Positions 50,615 to 58,689 of a stretch of 64,000 nt of DNA are shown in pieces. Below the pieces are notes generated by a model. It was not told where the DNA came from. It worked only from the letters and a program-made list of their open reading frames with translations, and searched no databases. The position numbers were made by a program, and so were the translations under genes. This stretch comes from Micromonospora sp. U21 (GTDB taxonomy: Bacteria > Actinomycetota > Actinomycetes > Mycobacteriales > Micromonosporaceae), in NCBI RefSeq assembly GCF_018070045.1, contig NZ_JAGPYK010000025.1:1-64000 (forward strand), given 5' to 3'. How positions within the stretch are numbered: the first letter of the stretch is position 1; each line of letters starts with the position of its first letter.

Positions 50615-51526
50615 ATGTCCAGCGAATCCTCCACTCCCGCATCTCGTCCGGCCTCCTCCCGTTCCCCCGCCAGCAAGCGGCAGCGCCTGGCCTACCTGCG
50701 TCGACTGACCCTGCGCGACCGGCAGCTTCTGGCCTGGCTCGCCGAGCACTACGTGCTGTCCACCGACCAGATCACCCAAGCCCTGTTCCCGTCGGCTCGC
50801 TCAGCCCGGCTGCGGCTGGCCACCCTGCACACCATCGACGCCGTGCACCGCTTCGTAGACGTCACCACCGGCGACAACCAGCACCTCTACACCCTCGGCC
50901 CGCTCGGCATGCTCGTACACCCCACCACCTACACCGACCCCCAGCGAGCCGACGCCCGACCGCCGCGCAGCAGCATCGAACGCACCGAACGCATCATCGG
51001 CAGCCCGAGGCTGCGACACCTGCTCGGCACCAATCAACTCTTCGTCGACCTGCTCGCCTACACCCGCACCGACGCAGGCGCCCGCCTGGTCCGCTGGTGG
51101 TCCGAGCAGCACGCCACCACCGCCTACGCCCTCGCCGAGATCCGACCCGACGCCCACGGCATCTGGCAGGTCGGCGGCCGAACCGTCGGGTTCTTCCTCG
51201 AGCACGACAACGGCACCGAACCCCTCGCCACCCTCGTGCGCAAGCTGCGCGCGTACGAACGCCTCGCCGAGTTCGGGCCCCGCTACCCGGTCCTGCTGCG
51301 CGTGCCGAACCGCCGCCGCGAGGCCAATCTGATCGACGCCCTCGCCGGCGTACCCACCGTCATGCCCATCGCCACTGGTCTGCACGGCGAGCACCCGGCC
51401 GGGCCGGCGTGGACCCTCACCGCCGACCCCGGACCCCGCCGCTGGCTGCACGAACTGCCCAGCGACCATGGGCCCCGCAACATCGCCACCAACCCCCACC
51501 GCTTTCACGGCGAGGACGACCACTGA
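50615..51526 (+). CDS. Replication-relaxation family protein
   Basis: 303 residues from ATG 50615, with GAGGAG 10-15 bases upstream. Residues about 25-110 are a winged-helix domain (LTLRDRQLLAWLAEHYVLST, DQITQALFPSARSARLRLAT). The rest has the Replic_Relax signatures: NQLFVDLLAYTRTDAGARLV, the PDAHGIWQVGGRTVGFFLEHD strand-turn with acidic residues, and LVRKLRAYERLAEFGPRYPV. The family is linked to plasmid replication and DNA relaxation at conjugation; a nuclease-like fold is suspected. It might substitute for the relaxase that is otherwise missing here, but that is conjecture. Confidence 0.85.
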   Translation: MSSESSTPASRPASSRSPASKRQRLAYLRRLTLRDRQLLAWLAEHYVLSTDQITQALFPSARSARLRLATLHTIDAVHRFVDVTTGDNQHLYTLGPLGMLVHPTTYTDPQRADARPPRSSIERTERIIGSPRLRHLLGTNQLFVDLLAYTRTDAGARLVRWWSEQHATTAYALAEIRPDAHGIWQVGGRTVGFFLEHDNGTEPLATLVRKLRAYERLAEFGPRYPVLLRVPNRRREANLIDALAGVPTVMPIATGLHGEHPAGPAWTLTADPGPRRWLHELPSDHGPRNIATNPHRFHGEDDH

Positions 51527-51633
51527 CATGGGTGTCGCGCAAATCCGTCAGATAGCCGCGGCGTTCACGGCACGTGCCCACGCCGGTTCAAACTCCGACT
51601 CCCAGCGCGGACAACCCTTCGGTCTGGAGTGAC

Positions 51634-51921
51634 TCAGCCCGGAAGGGCCGCACCGCCCGGCTCGGCCACGTGTCCCGGCCGCCGCCGCGCCACGTGTCGA
51701 CCGATCCGCCGCAGGTTCGGGGTTTCGGAGTACAAGGCCGCGTTGATCGCACCCATCGCTACCCCGGGAGCCCGTTGGACCCGGTCGAGGTCCTCGGCCA
51801 CCCGGGCGATCAGCGCCAATCGGCAGCGCATGTCGAACAGCTCCCGCCGCGAGCACCTCAACGCCGTCTCCAAGCCCTTCACCCGCTCGCGCAGCCACTC
51901 CAGCTCGGTCGCCTGCTCCAC
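51634..51921 (-). CDS. Small coiled-coil protein
   Basis: 95 residues if started at GTG 51921, which lies seven bases after AGGAGGGG, the best ribosome site available. The N-terminal half is a coiled coil (ATELEWLRERVKGLETALRC, RELFDMRCRLALIARVAEDL). The C-terminus is basic (RRIGRHVARRRPGHVAEPGG). It is divergent from the HTH gene at 52076, with GTAGGCC (52033) and GGCCTAC (52060) as inverted repeats between them. No family recognised; a DNA-associated dimer is likely. Confidence 0.6.
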   Translation of the reverse strand: MEQATELEWLRERVKGLETALRCSRRELFDMRCRLALIARVAEDLDRVQRAPGVAMGAINAALYSETPNLRRIGRHVARRRPGHVAEPGGAALPG

Positions 51922-52075
51922 CTGTTGCCCCTCCTGTCGAGTTGAGGTGGCGACCGTCCGCCGGGTTCGGGTCCTCCACCGCACGGCCGCCATGGGATCA
52001 CTCTGGGCCACTCGAAAGGGCTGCGCAAGTAGGTAGGCCCAATTCGGCACTGCCGGATCGGCCTACGGTCGCGGT

Positions 52076-52291
52076 GTGGGTGAGGTCCCGGGGCTACTGG
52101 TCGGCCCGCACGAGCTGCAAGAGCTGCTCGGCGTGAGCCGAACCCGTATGCGCCAGCTCGTGCGCTACCCGACCTTCCCCGAGCCGTTCCAACGCCTGCA
52201 TGGCACCACGGTTTGGCTACGCGCCGACGTTGAGGCGTGGATCGCCGAGCATCGCCCACCTCGCGTCACCGACGGCGACGACGCCGAGTAG
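52076..52291 (+). CDS. AlpA-like helix-turn-helix protein
   Basis: 71 residues from GTG 52076. LLVGPHELQELLGVSRTRMR and QLVRYPTFPEPFQRLHGTTV, then WLRADVEAWIAEHRPP, are the HTH_17/AlpA pattern of small excisionase-type or regulatory proteins. It is the second such protein in the element besides 32793. It is transcribed towards the genes at 52861 onward and could regulate the divergent promoters in the 150-bp gap. Confidence 0.75.
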   Translation: MGEVPGLLVGPHELQELLGVSRTRMRQLVRYPTFPEPFQRLHGTTVWLRADVEAWIAEHRPPRVTDGDDAE

Positions 52292-52860
52292 CCCGCCCGC
52301 CCACATCGGCAGGGCAACCACTCGAAGGCTTCTGGTCTTGGCCATCGTCGTGGTCCCGTCCCGTCTCCGGGCAGCATGGCCTGGGCGAGCTGCTTGACTC
52401 GCCGGGCGTCAGCTCCAGCCGGCGGCCCGGTGAAGTCACTACAAGGCGCGTCTGTCAGACAACAAGATCGCCTGTGAGTGCGGTCGGCTCTCACAACGTT
52501 CGCGCCCGCGACCCGCGTGTCATGGGTGTTGATCTCTCACAGTGCAGGTCAAGGCCGTTCTCGGGCTGCGGTGCGGCCGGGGAGCGCTGTGAGAACCCGC
52601 CGCTACCTTCTTCGGCAACACCCTCACCCCACATATCGCTCCACCCGGTTCGGTCCCACCTCAGGGATCCCTCGCCGCACCTACCCGGTGCGCCGCGCCC
52701 ACCCGCCTCGGCTGGTCGGCACGCGCACCGCGCGGCGACCCTCCAGGTCGCACCAACCAGCCCGCACCACCTGACCCCAGGATCCTCGACCCGACCCACG
52801 CACCCGGTGGGCCGGTCGCCTCTGCGCGCCCCCGGCGCCCCGCAAGAAGGAGGACACTTT
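52292..52860. other. Non-coding region with GTGAG motifs
   Basis: 570 bp between the HTH gene and the next gene. It holds four copies of the element's iteron core (next feature). The long upstream extension of the open frame has no ribosome site. Confidence 0.5.
52471..52596. promoter_or_regulatory. Four dispersed CTGTGAG/CTCACAG motifs
   Basis: CCTGTGAGTG (52471), CTCTCACAAC (52489), TCTCTCACAGT (52533) and GCGCTGTGAGAAC (52584) share the iteron core seen at 36.6, 38.9 and 43.2-43.4 kb. Here they are not at 10-bp spacing and occur in both orientations. Confidence 0.55.
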
Positions 52861-53691
52861 ATGACCCCAACCGTCAACGGCACCCCGCTGACCCGCCACG
52901 GCAGCCGCGTGTCCACCCTCCCCGCCAGGCCGGCCCCCGTCCGGGCGGCCACCACCCACCCAGCCAAGCCGGACCCCGCCCCCGCGACGAGGCGCCCCGT
53001 CCCGCGGCCGAGCGTCACGCCAGCCCCGACCATCCACACGATGATCGTGTGCCTGCCCGACGACCTACCCGGTGAGGCGCTCACCGCCCACCAGCTCGAC
53101 AAGCATTTCGGCGTCCCCGGCACCCTCACCGCCCACTTCTGGGCCGTACCCGGGCTGCGTCTGTGGCAGCGCCACCACATGATCGGCCTGCGCAAGGGCC
53201 AACCCGCGCCCTGCGCTGGCGGACCCGTCCGACTGCTCGACCTGCCCGGCATGCGCCACGCCGGCGCCGTCGGCGCCGGCATCCGCCACCAGATCTGGCA
53301 GCACGCCGTGCACGGCACCCGACCCGCCACGGGATGGCCCGCCTTCGAGGCGCGGCACCTCGCCGACCCCGACCGGTACCCCTACGACGCCGCCACCGCG
53401 GACTTCCACGCCCAACCCCGCGTCAACGCGATGCGCCTGCACGCCGCCACCAACCCCAGCCCGGGGCAACCCGGCATCGGGGAGCTGGAGATGTACCAGG
53501 CCGGCCCCCTCGCGTACCAGCACTACAGGGCAGCCACCGCCGTGGTCGGCGACGCGCTGCTGACCGCCGACGGAGGCAAGCTCGCCCCCGTCAGCGACGC
53601 CCTTGCCGACCGCGTCACCTATCTCGAGCAGGCCCTGCGCCACCTCGACACCCTCGCACCGCAGCAGCGGCTGATCGCCGTCGCCCTGTAA
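52861..53691 (+). CDS. Conserved-looking element protein of unknown function
   Basis: 276 residues from ATG 52861, seven bases after AAGGAGGAC. The first 60 residues are Pro/Ala/Thr-rich and disordered. The folded part begins IHTMIVCLPDDLPGEALTAH and includes GVPGTLTAHFWAVPGLRLWQ and LDLPGMRHAGAVGAGIRHQI, ending in VTYLEQALRHLDTLAPQQRL. I do not recognise the family; no catalytic motif stands out. Its regulation by the upstream GTGAG motifs is plausible. Confidence 0.65.
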   Translation: MTPTVNGTPLTRHGSRVSTLPARPAPVRAATTHPAKPDPAPATRRPVPRPSVTPAPTIHTMIVCLPDDLPGEALTAHQLDKHFGVPGTLTAHFWAVPGLRLWQRHHMIGLRKGQPAPCAGGPVRLLDLPGMRHAGAVGAGIRHQIWQHAVHGTRPATGWPAFEARHLADPDRYPYDAATADFHAQPRVNAMRLHAATNPSPGQPGIGELEMYQAGPLAYQHYRAATAVVGDALLTADGGKLAPVSDALADRVTYLEQALRHLDTLAPQQRLIAVAL

Positions 53692-53984
53692 CAGGCCTCT
53701 CGCGGACCCGGCCGGGCCAGCGCACCTCGTCCCAGCTGGGGATGCCTGGGGCGCTGTCCGGCTGGCCTGCCCTCTTGGCGCGCCCGCAGATAACTGCAGT
53801 CCAACCACGAGGAAGGACCACCGCACGACCTGTCATATCGAGGTCGCCCCGCTGCGCCGCGTGCCGTCCATATGGCCGGCTGCCGCACCGCCCGGCGCCC
53901 CGGGCTTGGGGCGCCAACACAGCTCGGCCTGCGACAGGCCGCTCTATTCCTCTTCCCACTCCTTGATCGACAGGAGGCACAGCG
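53692..53984. other. Non-coding gap
   Basis: About 290 bp with no convincing gene or structure. A ribosome site (ACAGGAGG) stands at its right end in front of 53985. Confidence 0.35.
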
Positions 53985-54213
53985 ATGTGCACCCGACTGT
54001 GGTTCCGGCTCGAGGACGTACTGCCCCTGGCAGAACACGCCCTGGCCTGCCCACCGCCTCACCGGCGCTCAAGCCGCCGCCGGTGGATCCAACGGTCCCG
54101 CGCACGGCTACCGCCGCGATGACACCGCGCAGATGATGGGCCGCAGCGTCGCCGCCGTACGCGATTTGGAGCGCAGGGCGCTACGCCGCCTGCAATCCGC
54201 CCACATCGGCTGA
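53985..54213 (+). pseudogene. Small sigma-region-4-like protein with a probable frameshift
   Basis: ATG 53985 follows AGGAGGCACAGCG and opens MCTRLWFRLEDVLPLAEHAL. That frame turns into Arg-rich sequence and stops near 54122. From about 54050 another frame reads HRLTGAQAAAGGSNGPAHGY then RRDDTAQMMGRSVAAVRDLE and RRALRRLQSAHIG to 54213, which is the helix-turn-helix of sigma region 4 type. One base slip near 54045-54060 would join them into a 75-residue protein. A terminator follows. Confidence 0.5.
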
Positions 54214-54235
54214 GCATCCATCCACCCCGCAACCC

Positions 54236-54261
54236 GCCCCGCCGCCGTCGGGCCGCGGGGC
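54236..54261 (+). terminator. Hairpin terminator with T-run
   Basis: GCCCCGC (54236-54242) pairs with GCGGGGC (54255-54261), followed by TTT. Confidence 0.6.
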
Positions 54262-54497
54262 TTTGCCATGCCCAGCCAAGACCAGAGGTGCCAGGACTGG
54301 CGCTCGCGCCGAGGCGGACCTCGTCCACCAGCGCGCCGTCGCCGAAATGCCTCGCTTGCCGTCGGTGGCCAGCAGACATGCGAGCGCCGCCGGCACGTCC
54401 CGAGATCCGGTCCGTGCACTTGATCAAAGCCGCCGTCGAAGCGTGGATGTGCATGGCCCTCAACCACTGGGCCGCTCTCGCCAGGAAGGACGTACGT

Positions 54498-55310
54498 ATG
54501 ACCGACACGTCGCAGGAGACGCTGCCTGCGCACAGCACGATCAAAGTGCTGGCCGCGCTCGCCGAACTCGGGGTGGCCACCGCTGCGGCGGTAGCCGACC
54601 TGGCCGGCCTCGGCTATTCCACGACCACCCCGAAGCTGCGCGCTTGGGAGGAGTCCGGGCAGGCGGAGCGGTTCCGCACCGACGACGGGCGCACGTTGTG
54701 GCGGCTGACTGCCGCTGGCCGCGCCGCCACCGCCACCGCCACGTCCCGCGAATCCGGCGGGCGAACTCCTGCCGACCCGGTCCCCCCCGACGTCACCGTC
54801 GAGCTAACCCCCGACGAGCGCAGCCAAGATGGTGACGACCTACCGGCCGTCGAACTGGACGATCCGGGAACGTCGATCGACGAGCACACCGAGCCGGCGG
54901 CGGTAGGAACCGACCCCGAGGCAGCGACCGTTGAGACCACCACGCCCACTCCCGCTGAAACCGATGGCGCCGGTGAGACGCCGGTCGGCTCGACGCCGGG
55001 CCGGGAACCGGCCTGCTCCGACACCGCCGACGCGGCCAGCGCCGAGGCCCGCCCGGCGAAGACCCGACGGGTCGGCGGGTCCCTGCGCGGGGCGATCCTG
55101 GACATCCTCGAGGCCCATCCGGACCGGCAGTACAAAACCGGTGAGCTGTGCAAGCTCATCGACACCGCCAATGAAGGCACCGGCGCGGCCAAGGCCAGCC
55201 CTGGCGCGGTCGTCAACGCCGCGACGAAGCTCGTCGCCGCCGGCACCGCCATGCAGACCGTCGAGCGCCCGGCCACCTTCCAGCTCGCCCCCGCCAGCGC
55301 CGGCCGATAG
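54498..55310 (+). CDS. Two-winged-helix DNA-binding protein with a disordered linker
   Basis: 270 residues from ATG 54498, eleven bases after AGGAAGGA. Residues about 14-75 form a winged helix (STIKVLAALAELGVATAAAV, DLAGLGYSTTTPKLRAWEES). Residues about 80-185 are Thr/Glu/Pro-rich and acidic. The C-terminal domain (SLRGAILDILEAHPDRQYKT with GELCKLIDTANEGTGAAKAS) is a second winged helix. The same two-domain plan starts the MoxR protein at 61604. Probably an element-encoded regulator or partition-like adaptor. Confidence 0.65.
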   Translation: MTDTSQETLPAHSTIKVLAALAELGVATAAAVADLAGLGYSTTTPKLRAWEESGQAERFRTDDGRTLWRLTAAGRAATATATSRESGGRTPADPVPPDVTVELTPDERSQDGDDLPAVELDDPGTSIDEHTEPAAVGTDPEAATVETTTPTPAETDGAGETPVGSTPGREPACSDTADAASAEARPAKTRRVGGSLRGAILDILEAHPDRQYKTGELCKLIDTANEGTGAAKASPGAVVNAATKLVAAGTAMQTVERPATFQLAPASAGR

Positions 55311-55402
55311 CCCGCACCCGTCAGGTAGCCCGAGGGCGGGCGTCAAAGTTTGGCCGCTTCACGCCCGCCCCCGGTGCTCCTTCTACTCAAGGAGCGATAC
55401 GA

Positions 55403-56038
55403 GTGTCTCCCATCCTGCACGCGATCGTGACCACCGTCGGCGGGATCATCGCCGGCCTCGCCCTCGCCGGCGCCGTGCTGTGGCGCCAGCAGCAAGCCCT
55501 CCACGCCGCCCGCTACGACGCCACCCACGACGAGATCACCGGCCTGCCCAACCGGCGGCTCCTGCTCACCCGCCTGCGCGCCGCCCTCACCGAGAACGCG
55601 CCGTGCGGGCTGGTGCTGCTCGACCTCGACCGGTTCAAGACCGTCAACGACACCTTCGGCCACGACACCGGCAACGTTCTCCTGGCACAGGTCGGGCGGC
55701 TGATCGCCGGCCTGGACGCCCCTGTCGAGGTCGCCGCCCGCCTGTCCGGCGACGAGTTCGCGCTCCTCGTCCGCGGCGACCACGACGACACCGCCGCTTG
55801 CGCCCGCGCCGCCTGGCGCGCCATCGGCGCCGCCCCCATCGGCCTGGACAGCGGCGAGATCAGCATCAGCGCCTCCGTCGGCTACGCCCACACCCACCTG
55901 AACACGCCACCCCGGCAGCTTCTCGCTGAAGCCGACGAGGCCATGTACCACGCCAAACGCTCCGCCACCGGCGTCTACGGGCATCACCCACTCACCACAC
56001 CGCCGGCGCGGCGCAGCCGGGACCGGCACCACCGCTGA
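55403..56038 (+). CDS. GGDEF-domain protein (probable diguanylate cyclase)
   Basis: 211 residues from GTG 55403. One N-terminal transmembrane helix (IVTTVGGIIAGLALAGAVLW) is followed directly by a complete GGDEF domain: DEITGLPNRRLLLTRLRAAL, LDLDRFKTVNDTFGHDTGN, the active-site loop ARLSGDEFALLVRGD (about residue 113), ASVGYAHTHLNTPPRQLLAE and ADEAMYHAKR. The first Gly of GGDEF is Ser. No inhibitory RxxD site is evident before it. The enzyme makes c-di-GMP from two GTP at the membrane. A hairpin terminator follows, so it is transcribed separately from the next genes. Confidence 0.88.
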   Translation: MSPILHAIVTTVGGIIAGLALAGAVLWRQQQALHAARYDATHDEITGLPNRRLLLTRLRAALTENAPCGLVLLDLDRFKTVNDTFGHDTGNVLLAQVGRLIAGLDAPVEVAARLSGDEFALLVRGDHDDTAACARAAWRAIGAAPIGLDSGEISISASVGYAHTHLNTPPRQLLAEADEAMYHAKRSATGVYGHHPLTTPPARRSRDRHHR

Positions 56039-56059
56039 ACCCCGAGCCTCATGCCCTTC

Positions 56060-56094
56060 AAGGGACCCCACAGCCGCCAGCTGCGGGGTCCCTT
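56060..56094 (+). terminator. Hairpin terminator after the GGDEF gene
   Basis: AAGGGACCCC (56060-56069) pairs with GGGGTCCCTT (56085-56094), with inner CAGC/GCTG pairing; TTT follows shortly after. Confidence 0.75.
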
Positions 56095-56117
56095 CCGTTT
56101 CCGCCTCTTCGAGGGAG

Positions 56118-56708
56118 ATGACTGTGCTGTCCTTCCCTGCCGTCCACACCCTGGCCTGCTGCCTCCTGGCCGCCAACGCCGACGCCGAAACGCTCGGCTG
56201 GGGTAGCCCCGCGACGCTGCTGCTCATCCACGACCGGTGCCTCGACACCGCCGGAACGGCGCCGCTGCGCGCGATGCGCGGCGTGGAGTTCCCGCTGCAC
56301 CCCGACGACCTGCTCACCGACCCCGCCGGGCTGCCCGCGCTGCTGCACCGCCTCGCGGCCGGCCTCGACCACCCCGAACCGCCGCGGCCCTACCAGGCCA
56401 CCCTCGACACCATCATCGGCCTGATCCGCCACACCGAACCCGACGCGCGGCTGCTGGCCTGGGCCGCCCTCTACGACGACATCCTCACCGTCGACCAGAA
56501 ACCCCGCCAGGTCCGCCGCGTCGACGCCGTCGACACCGACGGCCGCGCCTACCAACTCACCCACTTGCGCGGTGAGGACCACCCGCTGCTGCTCGTCGAC
56601 GACATCCCGGACCCCGACGACACGCCCGCCACCTTGCCTGGGCTGGCCGCCCTACTCGCCGCCACCGCCCGATTCAGCGGCGACAGCGCCCGCGAGGTCG
56701 TCTCATGA
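56118..56708 (+). CDS. Hypothetical element protein, first of a coupled four-gene set
   Basis: 196 residues from ATG 56118, close behind GAGGGAG. Mostly helical at first (FPAVHTLACCLLAANADAET), then alternating strands and helices (LPALLHRLAAGLDHPEPPRP, LDTIIGLIRHTEPDARLLAW), ending in an acidic, Pro-rich segment. No signal or membrane segment. Family not recognised. Its stop overlaps the next start (ATGA), so translation is coupled. Confidence 0.65.
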   Translation: MTVLSFPAVHTLACCLLAANADAETLGWGSPATLLLIHDRCLDTAGTAPLRAMRGVEFPLHPDDLLTDPAGLPALLHRLAAGLDHPEPPRPYQATLDTIIGLIRHTEPDARLLAWAALYDDILTVDQKPRQVRRVDAVDTDGRAYQLTHLRGEDHPLLLVDDIPDPDDTPATLPGLAALLAATARFSGDSAREVVS

Positions 56709-56971
56709 CCGGCGCACAGTCCGCGCGCGACGCCAACGACGACGATCCCATCTTCACTGCCTGCGGTCCCGACGGAACGTCGCTGCACTGCCGGGTGTGC
56801 GGGGCGGTCGACGAGATCGTCCAGGACGAACTTCCCTCGATGGCCGGCTACGGCGAGGACACCTACATCCGCTGCACCCGCTGCGGCTCCGCGGAAACCA
56901 CCGACCCGATCTTCGGCTGGCACGCCAAACCGGCCCCGTGGCCGCCCGCCGCCGAACAGGAGCAGCCATGA
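56705..56971 (+). CDS. Small zinc-ribbon-like protein
   Basis: 88 residues. Two Cys pairs (LHCRVCGAVDEIVQDE and YIRCTRCGSAETTD) give a C-x2-C ... C-x2-C zinc-ribbon pattern around an acidic loop. Such small ribbons bind nucleic acid or protein partners. It is translationally coupled on both sides (ATGA at 56705 and at 56968). Confidence 0.6.
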   Translation: MTGAQSARDANDDDPIFTACGPDGTSLHCRVCGAVDEIVQDELPSMAGYGEDTYIRCTRCGSAETTDPIFGWHAKPAPWPPAAEQEQP

Positions 56972-57144
56972 CGACCTTCGACATGGCCGTCGCCGGGATC
57001 GACGACCAGACGCCCACATTGCCGGGCAACGGCGGCGCCAGGTTTGTGGCCGCACGTCGGTGTGCCGGCAGCACTCCCGCCAACCCGCGGAAAGTCTCCA
57101 CCAAGGCGGTCGATGACGCGTCCGCGACGGGGAGGATGCGATGA
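56968..57144 (+). CDS. Small hypothetical protein (58 residues)
   Basis: ATG 56968 overlaps the preceding stop, and its own stop overlaps the next ATG at 57141. The sequence (MTTFDMAVAGIDDQTPTLPG, then FVAARRCAGSTPANPRKVST) is short and partly disordered. Coupling on both sides is the main reason to accept it. Confidence 0.5.
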   Translation: MTTFDMAVAGIDDQTPTLPGNGGARFVAARRCAGSTPANPRKVSTKAVDDASATGRMR

Positions 57145-57917
57145 GCGGCCGGCACGCCGACACCCGTGGGCCAGCGAAGTCACCCTGCGGCACCTGCCCC
57201 TACCGCCGTGACGTGCCCTCCGGGGTGTGGGACGCCTCCGAGTACGCCAAGCTGCCCGACTACGACGCGCCGACCGCCCTGCAGCCACCCGGGCTGTTCC
57301 TCTGTCATCAGGCTGACGGGCGGGTCTGCGCCGGCTGGGCCGGCTGCCACGACGGCGACGAACTCCTCGCCCTGCGTATGGCCGCCTTGCAGGGGATGAG
57401 CGCCGACGAGATCGCCAACATCCGCGACTACACATCTGCGGTGCCGCTGTTCGGGTCCGGGAAGGAGGCCGCCGACCACGGCATGGCCCGCATCGACGAT
57501 CCGGACGCGAAGGCCAGGCGGGCGATCAACCGTCTGGCTCCGAAGGTCGCCGCACGGGGACTGGACACCGCGGTGCAGACGCTGCCCGTGCCGGTGGTGC
57601 CCGTCGACGGCGATTGCCTCGCCTGGGCTCCCGCCACCGCCTCCCGGCTGCGGGATCTCGGCTATCGGGCGCGGGTCGTTGACGTGGCCGGTTGGCTGGG
57701 CCACCCCGCCGGGGTCATCGCCTTCGTGCACCGCACGGTCTGCGTCACCGACCTCGGCGGCGACCCCGCCGACGGGCGGGTGGTCGACGTGACCGCTCGG
57801 CAGTTCGATCCGAGCCTGCCCGCCCGCTGGCTCACCGGATGGTCCGACTATCTCACCGAGCTGGCCGAGGCCACCGGCGTTGACCGCGTCACCGTGTGGC
57901 CTGAGCCGCGCACCTGA
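57141..57917 (+). CDS. DUF6283 family protein
   Basis: 258 residues. The N-terminal 100 residues contain the family's Cys/His constellation: KSPCGTCPYRRDVPSGVWDA, LFLCHQADGRVCAGWAGCHD. It looks like a metal or Fe-S binding site with CxxC-PYR and C-H-x-C-x-x-W-x-x-C. RDYTSAVPLFGSGKEAADHG follows. The C-terminal half (VDGDCLAWAPATASRLRDLG, then HRTVCVTDLGGDPADGRVVD) is a second domain resembling transglutaminase/cysteine-protease-like folds, with a possible Cys-His pair. The fusion is unusual. Last gene of the coupled set; a hairpin terminator follows. Confidence 0.75.
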   Translation: MSGRHADTRGPAKSPCGTCPYRRDVPSGVWDASEYAKLPDYDAPTALQPPGLFLCHQADGRVCAGWAGCHDGDELLALRMAALQGMSADEIANIRDYTSAVPLFGSGKEAADHGMARIDDPDAKARRAINRLAPKVAARGLDTAVQTLPVPVVPVDGDCLAWAPATASRLRDLGYRARVVDVAGWLGHPAGVIAFVHRTVCVTDLGGDPADGRVVDVTARQFDPSLPARWLTGWSDYLTELAEATGVDRVTVWPEPRT

Positions 57918-57991
57918 CCGCCGCCGGGCCGCGGAGCTGCCGCACACCCGGCCACAGCACACAACCACCACAACACCGGGCATTACTGGGT

Positions 57992-58027
57992 GAAGGGCCA
58001 CGCGACCTGTCGGTTGCGTGGCCCTTC
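57992..58027 (+). terminator. Hairpin terminator after the DUF6283 gene
   Basis: GAAGGGCCACGC (57992-58003) pairs with GCGTGGCCCTTC (58016-58027); GACC/GGTT extends the stem. Confidence 0.8.
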
Positions 58028-58143
58028 GGCATGCCCGACGCATCCCTGCCACCGCCGCCGCCGGCCGGTTCCCGTCCGGCCCACGTCCCGTCACACCTTG
58101 CCACTGGCACGCGCCCTGACCGATCCCGTCGAAGGAGTAACAC

Positions 58144-58689
58144 GTGAGCACCCGCTGCTACGTCGGCACCAGCAACCCCGCCAACTCGCACTTCATGCAC
58201 GCCCGGTTCGTGCTCTTCGACGGCCACCCCGCCGCCGTCGTGCCCACCCTCGCCCGGATCTGGGCCGGCCACGCCCACCACGACACCCGAGCCCTCACCG
58301 CGGCCGTCCTCGCGCACGACTGGGAATACCTCGACGACGCCATCGCCGCCGACACGACCTCCGCGTTCGCCGGGCAGCTCCCGGTCGCCGGGGTCGGCAT
58401 GACCCTCGCCACCACCACCGGAGGCGTCATCGACGCGCCGGAGCCGGTCAGCGTGTTCCCGCTGTGCCAGGCCGCGCACCTCGACGCGGCGTGGATCTAC
58501 CTCATCGACCCCGAGACCGCGACCGTCACCGTGCACACCGACGACGGCGAGCCCGTTTCCGCATACCGGCTCGAGACCTGCGCCACCCCCCATCCCCGCA
58601 GCGACATCGGAGCGGGAGCCGCCGGCAGGCACAAGCGGGGCGGCAGCCCGCGCTGCCCCCTGCCCTCACCGACCGGGGCACCCCGGTGA
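58144..58689 (+). CDS. Hypothetical element protein
   Basis: 181 residues from GTG 58144, seven bases after GAAGGAG. MSTRCYVGTSNPANSHFMHA starts an alpha/beta protein with FVLFDGHPAAVVPTLARIWA and AAVLAHDWEYLDDAIAADTT, then a basic tail. The pattern is seen in many actinobacterial mobile elements, and I know no function. Its stop overlaps the start of the peptidoglycan hydrolase gene (GTGA), so both are made together; an accessory role in transfer is possible. Confidence 0.65.
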   Translation: MSTRCYVGTSNPANSHFMHARFVLFDGHPAAVVPTLARIWAGHAHHDTRALTAAVLAHDWEYLDDAIAADTTSAFAGQLPVAGVGMTLATTTGGVIDAPEPVSVFPLCQAAHLDAAWIYLIDPETATVTVHTDDGEPVSAYRLETCATPHPRSDIGAGAAGRHKRGGSPRCPLPSPTGAPR

